This document shows, piece after piece, positions 58,795-64,000 of a stretch of 64,000 bases of DNA (positions are counted from its first letter, which is position 1; each line of letters opens with the position of its first letter). The stretch comes from Pleurocapsa minor GSE-CHR-MK 17-07R. GTDB lineage: Bacteria; Chloroflexota; Anaerolineae; Aggregatilineales; Phototrophicaceae. The stretch is from contig JAHHHY010000009.1 of NCBI GenBank assembly GCA_019359125.1, positions 124,001 through 188,000 of the forward strand, given 5' to 3'. The notes under the pieces are model-generated. The model was not told the origin of the DNA and did no database searches. It worked only from the letters and a program-made list of their open reading frames with translations. The position numbers and the translations under genes are program-made.

Positions 58795-59328
58795 ATGAAC
58801 GCAGTTCGCTTCGTCAAACAGGGTGTGCTTCTGCTGGTGTGCGCTTTTGCACTTACAACAGCCTCGTTTATCGCTGCGCAGGATGCGGCACCAGAGATGC
58901 AGCCAGGCGTGATGTCTGTGGAAGACGCCGAGCGTTTTGCGGACCGCTTCGATGAAGTCTTCAATATCCCGGATCTGGATGTCCTTGACGAGATTTTCTC
59001 GCAGGATTATGTCGGTCATCTGCCATTTGCGCCTGAGCTCGATCTTCAGGGGCTGAAGGATTACATCGATACATTCCGCGCTGGCGTCCCTGACATGGTT
59101 CAGGAAACACATCAGGTCATCATCGGCGAGCACGAGCTTGTCGTTCGTGTGACCTACACGGGGACGCACACGGGCACGCTCTTTGGGGTTCCGGCAACCG
59201 GCAATCCGATTGTCATGGAAGGCATTGGCATCCTTCGCTTTGATGATGACGGTCTTGTCGTGGAAAACTGGGCTGTGCTGGACATGGGCGGCGTGTTTGC
59301 ACAAATCGGTATCTTCCCGCCCGCTTAG
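58795..59328 (+). CDS. secreted SnoaL-like (NTF2-fold) protein, copy 1
   Basis: The 177-residue product has a signal peptide (about residues 1-29, cleavage after IAA). The mature domain is SnoaL/NTF2-like: FADRFDEVFNIPDLDVLDEIFSQDYVGHLP, then a helix (LKDYIDTFRAGVPD), beta strands and a closing WAVLDMGGVFAQIG. AGGAGG eight bases upstream is an ideal ribosome site. The domain is common in small-molecule isomerase-like or binding proteins; nothing shows a specific substrate. A related gene follows 641 bp later. Confidence 0.85.
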   Translation: MNAVRFVKQGVLLLVCAFALTTASFIAAQDAAPEMQPGVMSVEDAERFADRFDEVFNIPDLDVLDEIFSQDYVGHLPFAPELDLQGLKDYIDTFRAGVPDMVQETHQVIIGEHELVVRVTYTGTHTGTLFGVPATGNPIVMEGIGILRFDDDGLVVENWAVLDMGGVFAQIGIFPPA

Positions 59329-59435
59329 TCGTGTCTGGTTCTCGACGAAAACCACTAATTACATTCACCTGTAAACAAGCGGCACTTTTGTCCCCATCCA
59401 CTGAAGTCAGGTTCAGTGCACAGGAGAGTTTGAAC

Positions 59436-59975
59436 ATGAACGCAGTTCGTTTTGTCAAACAGGGTGTGCTTCTGCTGGTGTGCGTCTTTGCACTGGCAGG
59501 GGCCTCGTTAATCGCGGCGCAGGATGCAGCGACCGATGTCAGCGCAGAGGAAGAATCTCTGCGTAATGTGTCCATTCAGAACGCGCTGGCGTTAACGGCG
59601 GGAGACCTCGATGCGGTGATCGAAACGCTCGCTGAAAATTATGTCGTCCACTCGCCGCTCGGTGATCTGGATCGGGAGGGCTTCCGGGCATTTGTCCAGG
59701 CGGTAACTGCGTCTCTCAGTGACTTTACAGTGACGACAGATGCGTCAATTGTGGAAGGAACGACGGTGGCGGGACGCTCGACATGGGCGGGCGTCTTCGA
59801 TGGCGAGCCGTTTGCATCACCCTTCGGGCTTCTGGAACCTACCGGCCAGCCTGTGACGGTTATCGTGCATACCTATTTTCGCTTCGATGAGGAGGGTCTC
59901 ATCGTCGAGGAATGGACAATGACTGATCTGCTGGGCTTCTTCACACAGCTTGGCGCATTCCCTGCTCCTGCCTAG
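59436..59975 (+). CDS. secreted SnoaL-like (NTF2-fold) protein, copy 2
   Basis: The 179-residue paralogue has nearly the same leader, ribosome site and signal peptide as copy 1 (MNAVRFVKQGVLLLVC). The mature domain keeps the NTF2-like plan (IQNALALTAGDLDAVIETLAENYVVHSP and a closing EEWTMTDLLGFFTQLG) but is much more divergent. Probably a functional specialisation after duplication. Confidence 0.85.
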   Translation: MNAVRFVKQGVLLLVCVFALAGASLIAAQDAATDVSAEEESLRNVSIQNALALTAGDLDAVIETLAENYVVHSPLGDLDREGFRAFVQAVTASLSDFTVTTDASIVEGTTVAGRSTWAGVFDGEPFASPFGLLEPTGQPVTVIVHTYFRFDEEGLIVEEWTMTDLLGFFTQLGAFPAPA

Positions 59976-59992
59976 CTAGTTTACTAATCCAG

Positions 59993-60033
59993 GTTCTTAA
60001 AGCAGAGGCGCGATGCACCTCTGCTTTAAGAAC
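59993..60033 (+). terminator. 16-bp hairpin after the SnoaL-like pair
   Basis: GTTCTTAAAGCAGAGG (59993-60008) and its exact complement (60018-60033) enclose nine bases. It ends the SnoaL-like unit before the kinase gene at 60073. The T tract is weak. Confidence 0.7.
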
Positions 60034-60072
60034 TTATAGTATGCTCTAATAAGATTACTGTGGGGGGACACC

Positions 60073-63000
60073 ATGCACGCACCGTTGAAGCAACTTCAGG
60101 GCTACGAACTGCGCGAACGGATCGGCACGGGCGGATTTGGTGCGGTTTACAGAGCATACCAGACGACCATCGGGCGTGACGTCGCGATCAAAGTCATCCT
60201 TCCGGATCGCGCTAATCAACCAGATTTCATCCGCCGTTTTGAAAGTGAAGCCCAGTTGATTGCGCGGCTGGAACATCCCCACATCGTGCCGCTGCATGAC
60301 TATTGGCGTGACCCTGAAGGGGCTTACCTGGTGATGCGCTGGTTGCGTGGCGGCAGTCTGCGTGATGCCCTTGAAAAGGGCGCGTTTGAGCCGCGCGCGG
60401 CGGTGCTTCTGCTCGATCAGGTCGCCGAAGCGCTCGCGTTTGCTCATCGCGCGCAGGTGATCCACCGCGACATCAAACCGGGCAACATCCTGCTTGATGA
60501 AGACGGCAACGCTTATCTCAGCGACTTTGGCATTGCCAAAGACCTGAATTTGCCCACCAGTCAGACCGAGTCCAACGTCATTCTCGGCTCAATGGACTAT
60601 ATTTCCCCGGAGCAGGCACGCAGTGAACCCGTTACCGCGCGAACCGACATGTATAGTCTGGGGGTCACCCTTTACGAGATCATCACAGGGCAACACCCGT
60701 TTCCCAATGTCACTTCGATCGAGCGCTTATATAAACACATCAATGACCCACTGCCACAGATTACCACGCTGAATCCCGATATTCAGTCAGCCGTCAATCA
60801 GGTCATCCAGAAAGCGACCGCCAAGAACCCGGATCACCGCTACGCCGACGTGCTGGAATTTGCTGCTGATTTCCGTGAGGCGGTCGGACTCAACCGGTCG
60901 CCGACCTCGCCAGTGGAGGTGCTGACGCTGCGCGAACAGGAAATTCTCGCGTTGATCATCGCCGGACTGGCCAACAAAGAAATCGCGCAGAAGCTCACCC
61001 TGACCGTTGGGACGGTCAAATGGCACGTCAACCAGATTTACAGCAAGCTGGGCGTGCGCAGCCGTGTTCAGGCGATCGTCCGCGCCCGCGAACTCAGCCT
61101 GATCGCCAAACCGGGTGAAGAACAGCCGACGGTCGTCCTGCGCACGGATGAGTTTCACCCCACGAACCCCTATAAAGGACTGCTGCCGTTTCAATCGGCG
61201 GATAATCAGGATTACTTTGGACGCGAAAAACTGACTGCAAAGCTGATCAGGCGTTTGGCCGAAAGCGGAGACTACTCCCGTTTTCTCGCCATTGTCGGTC
61301 CAAGCGGAAGCGGGAAATCCAGCCTGGTGAAGGCAGGGGTGATTCCAGCATTGTGGCGCGGCGAACTGCCCGGATCGGAGCGCTGGTTCGTCGTCGAAAT
61401 GGTGCCGGGGGCGCATCCGCTGGATGAACTGGAAGTGGCGCTCACCCGTGTCGCTGCCAATCAAACGGGCAATCTGAACGAACAGTTAAAGCGTGACTCA
61501 CGCGGGTTGGTGCGGGTAGCAGGCTTAATTCTGCCCAACGATGGCACAGAACTGGTCCTGATGATCGACCAGTTTGAAGAAGCATTTACCCTGGTGAGCG
61601 ATGAAGCAGAGCGCATGCAGTTTCTCGATCTGCTGTATACCGCGGTCACGGAACCCCGCACCCGCGTGCGCGTCATCATCACACTGCGCGCCGATTTCTA
61701 CGACCGACCGCTGCATTACACGCAGTTCGGTGAACTGGTGCGCTCGCGCCTGGAAACGATTATGCCGCTGTCGGCAGAAGAACTCGAACGCGCCATCACA
61801 CAGCCTGCCATGCGCGTGGGGGTCACGTTTGAGCCGGGGTTGGTCTCCACCATCATCGGTGATATCAATTATCAGCCGGGGCCCCTGCCGCTGCTGCAAT
61901 ATGCGCTGACCGAACTGTTTGAAGCGCGAAAGGGACGCACCCTCACACGGGAAGCGTATCAGGGGCTTGGCGGCACCATCGGGGCGCTGACCAAACGTGC
62001 GGAAGCGGTTTATCTGGGTCTCTCTGGCGCCGAACAGGCACTCGCGCGTCAGATTTTTCTGCGTCTCGTCACGCTGGGCGAAGGCACCGAAGATACGCGG
62101 CGGCGCGTCCTGCGCTCTGAATTGAAAGCGCTGACGGACGACAGCGACCAGCTCGATGAAATTCTGGAAACCTTCGCCGCTTATCGCCTGTTCGCGCTGG
62201 ATACTGATGTCGGGACGCGCTCTCCCACCGTAGAGATTGCGCATGAGGCGCTGCTGCGTGAATGGGAACGGCTGCGCAACTGGCTGAATGAAACCCGTGA
62301 CGACATTAAAGTCCAGCGACAGCTTGCGCTGATGACGGACGAATGGCGCAGTGCCAATCAGGATGCCAGTTTCCTCGCCCATGGCGTGCGCCTGGCGCAG
62401 TTCGAAGCCTGGTCAGAAACCAGCCGCCTTGCCCTGAACACGCATGAGCGCGCTTTTCTGTCTGCCAGCCTTGCACATCGAACCCGGGAAGCTGAGCTCG
62501 AAACAGAACGGCAAACGCGCGAACGTCAACTGGAACGCCGGTCGCAGACCTTTCTGCGCGGGTTAGTCGCTGTGCTGGCGCTGGCAGGGATCATCGCCGC
62601 GGTGCTGGCCATCAATGCCAGCAGTAGCGCGGCTGAAGCACAACGCGAACGCGATGCGGCACAGGTGGCTCGCGCGACCAGCGAGGCCAATTTCGCCCGC
62701 GCCGAACAGCAGCGGCTGTACTTAAGCGCAAACGAGGCGATAGATCGCGGAGCAGGCGGAAACATTGGGTTGGCGCTGGCATTGCGCAGCCTGCAATATG
62801 GCTACAGCCCCGGCGCGGAAGCCGCGATTATGCGCGCCAGCCGAGCGGGAACGACTATGCTGGAATTGACGGGCTTTGGTTTCGACATCTATGGCGTGCG
62901 TTATTCGCCTGATGGCTCGATTATCGCTGCGTCCAGTGAAGGAGGCACCCGCATCTATGACGCGGAAAGCGGCACGGAATTACAGTTTTTGCCTGAAGAT

Positions 63001-64000
63001 ACTGCGATCGTGTGGACAATTGACTTTGCACCTGACGGCGGGACCCTGGTGACCCTCGCCAATTCGGGGACTGCACGCGTCTACGACACCGCGACATGGC
63101 AGGAAACCCATGCTTTCGAGATTGAACTGAATGTCTGGTTCGCCGATTTCTCGTATGATGGCACGCGGCTGGTGATCGGCGGCGACAGCTTTATTGACGT
63201 GAGGGACACGGCGACATGGGAACGCGTAGCACAATATGAGCGGCCGATAGACGAGGATACCCGCCTTCTCAGTGTGCTGTTTGGCGCGACAAATGTCGAA
63301 CGCTTCATCATGCGCCAGAATAACCGTATTGTGATTCGAGATGCATCGAACGGTGACCTGCTGTGCACTCCGCTTGATGCTGATGTACCAGACGATACCT
63401 ATACCTGGTGGTCTGAACGTGATCCGGTGTTCATGGTCGCCCCGGCGGACCCGATTGACGGCGCGTACCGCGGATACATTTATAACTACGAGACGTGTTC
63501 CCTGCTCACAACAGTCAGTGAACCTGATTACCGCATCTGGTACGGTGAATACGATCCCGTCAATGATCGTATGGTGACGATCAACTCCAACAGGGAGGTG
63601 GCGCAGTGGCAGATGTCCACCGGATATGAACTGGCGCGTTTCAGCGTACCCACCAACAGTTATGATCTCGATCTCTCACCTGATGGCACGCGCCTTGCCC
63701 TTGCCGATATTCCAGTTGCGCGCGTGATCAATCTGACATTTCCGGCGCAGCCTGAGTTCATCACGACCGAGCTGGCCAATACACATTTTCCGCGGTTTGC
63801 GCCCGATGGTGAAAGCATCTACATCGGCGCGTTTGGCGACGCCGGGCGTTATACGCTGGAGCCGGGCGCCCCCGCCATTCAACTGTATGAGCAGGCCATT
63901 CGCGCCTTTTCGGTCTCCACAGATGGGCGCTATCTTGGGGCAGCGCTTGAACTAACGAACACCGATGAGCATCCGCTGTTGTGGATCGACGCCAGCACAG
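60073..64000 (+). CDS. Ser/Thr kinase - LuxR HTH - STAND NTPase - WD40-like fusion, C-terminus beyond the window
   Basis: At least 1309 residues are visible. Residues 11-270 are an intact Hanks-type kinase: GTGGFG loop, K40 (VAIK), E59, HRDIKPGN with D133 and N138, and DFG at 151-153. A LuxR/GerE HTH follows directly (about 283-343, LTLREQEILALIIAGLANKEIA and TVKWHVNQIYSKLGV). A STAND-type NTPase comes next: it opens NPYKGLLPFQSADNQDYFGRE, has Walker A GPSGSGKSS (409-417) and Walker B LVLMIDQFEEA, as in nSTAND1-like ATPases. A coiled region and one membrane helix (about 828-848) lead to propeller-like repeats (YSPDGSIIAASSEGGTRIYD, LSPDGTRLALAD). GGGGGG five bases upstream supports the start. 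A DNA-binding domain in a membrane protein is unusual. Confidence 0.93.
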   Translation, partial: MHAPLKQLQGYELRERIGTGGFGAVYRAYQTTIGRDVAIKVILPDRANQPDFIRRFESEAQLIARLEHPHIVPLHDYWRDPEGAYLVMRWLRGGSLRDALEKGAFEPRAAVLLLDQVAEALAFAHRAQVIHRDIKPGNILLDEDGNAYLSDFGIAKDLNLPTSQTESNVILGSMDYISPEQARSEPVTARTDMYSLGVTLYEIITGQHPFPNVTSIERLYKHINDPLPQITTLNPDIQSAVNQVIQKATAKNPDHRYADVLEFAADFREAVGLNRSPTSPVEVLTLREQEILALIIAGLANKEIAQKLTLTVGTVKWHVNQIYSKLGVRSRVQAIVRARELSLIAKPGEEQPTVVLRTDEFHPTNPYKGLLPFQSADNQDYFGREKLTAKLIRRLAESGDYSRFLAIVGPSGSGKSSLVKAGVIPALWRGELPGSERWFVVEMVPGAHPLDELEVALTRVAANQTGNLNEQLKRDSRGLVRVAGLILPNDGTELVLMIDQFEEAFTLVSDEAERMQFLDLLYTAVTEPRTRVRVIITLRADFYDRPLHYTQFGELVRSRLETIMPLSAEELERAITQPAMRVGVTFEPGLVSTIIGDINYQPGPLPLLQYALTELFEARKGRTLTREAYQGLGGTIGALTKRAEAVYLGLSGAEQALARQIFLRLVTLGEGTEDTRRRVLRSELKALTDDSDQLDEILETFAAYRLFALDTDVGTRSPTVEIAHEALLREWERLRNWLNETRDDIKVQRQLALMTDEWRSANQDASFLAHGVRLAQFEAWSETSRLALNTHERAFLSASLAHRTREAELETERQTRERQLERRSQTFLRGLVAVLALAGIIAAVLAINASSSAAEAQRERDAAQVARATSEANFARAEQQRLYLSANEAIDRGAGGNIGLALALRSLQYGYSPGAEAAIMRASRAGTTMLELTGFGFDIYGVRYSPDGSIIAASSEGGTRIYDAESGTELQFLPEDTAIVWTIDFAPDGGTLVTLANSGTARVYDTATWQETHAFEIELNVWFADFSYDGTRLVIGGDSFIDVRDTATWERVAQYERPIDEDTRLLSVLFGATNVERFIMRQNNRIVIRDASNGDLLCTPLDADVPDDTYTWWSERDPVFMVAPADPIDGAYRGYIYNYETCSLLTTVSEPDYRIWYGEYDPVNDRMVTINSNREVAQWQMSTGYELARFSVPTNSYDLDLSPDGTRLALADIPVARVINLTFPAQPEFITTELANTHFPRFAPDGESIYIGAFGDAGRYTLEPGAPAIQLYEQAIRAFSVSTDGRYLGAALELTNTDEHPLLWIDAST

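Overview
The window is GC-rich, densely coding DNA from a bacterium that I place in the Chloroflexota, probably Anaerolineae or a relative. The reasons are the very large multi-GAF sensor kinases, exported proteins that join SH3b, LysM or PA14-like domains with Pro/Thr-rich 'TPTPT' linkers, FHA-based signalling proteins, a type III pantothenate kinase and a ClpC typical of the group. No rRNA, tRNA, CRISPR array, transposase or phage gene was recognised. The taxonomic call rests on gene style, not on a marker gene.

Layout. 1-10.1 kb (minus strand): the end of an alpha/beta hydrolase, a single-domain response regulator, a 2581-residue histidine kinase with eleven GAF-like modules, and a response regulator with a degenerate GGDEF domain. 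10.1-14.5 kb (plus): a small conserved-looking protein, a GT4 glycosyltransferase and secreted PA14-like/SH3b proteins. 14.5-18.5 kb (minus): a complete ABC importer for a transition metal, with a perfect palindrome of DtxR/MntR type just upstream. 18.7-25.5 kb: a DMT exporter, an FHA-FHA-TIR protein, a kinase/regulator pair, and a divergent ECF sigma factor with its membrane partner. 25.5-28.4 kb: a nitroreductase, a left-handed beta-helix protein and a NarL-type regulator. 28.8-33.2 kb (minus): an ABC-2 type operon with GldG-like and DUF4340-like partners. 33.4-37.2 kb: a GT9 transferase, two tandem GNAT acetyltransferases and a secreted propeller-like protein. 37.5-45.2 kb: an SH3b lipoprotein, CoaX, an AI-2E family protein, an exported unknown and ClpC. 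45.8-49.3 kb (minus): a LysM lipoprotein, a nucleoside hydrolase and phosphofructokinase. 49.6-53.5 kb (plus): a ferric-iron ABC importer. 53.5-60 kb (plus): an LCP protein, a DinB-like protein, a copper P-type ATPase and two related SnoaL-like secreted proteins. 60 kb to the end: an open-ended Ser/Thr kinase fused to a LuxR-type HTH, a STAND-like NTPase, a membrane helix and a propeller.

Themes. Signalling dominates: at least two histidine kinases, four receiver proteins, an ECF pair, an FHA-TIR protein and a kinase-STAND fusion. Metal handling is the second theme (Mn/Zn-type importer, Fe importer, Cu exporter). Intergenic DNA carries several structured dispersed repeats: a roughly 215-bp element present twice (28.5 and 48.0 kb), a nested inverted-repeat element at 45.5 kb, and a long hairpin at 18.6 kb. 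Tandem duplications made the GNAT pair (exact 669-bp period) and the SnoaL-like pair.

The best candidates for something new are the kinase-HTH-STAND-WD40 fusion at the right edge, the FHA-FHA-TIR protein, and the giant GAF kinase with its regulators.
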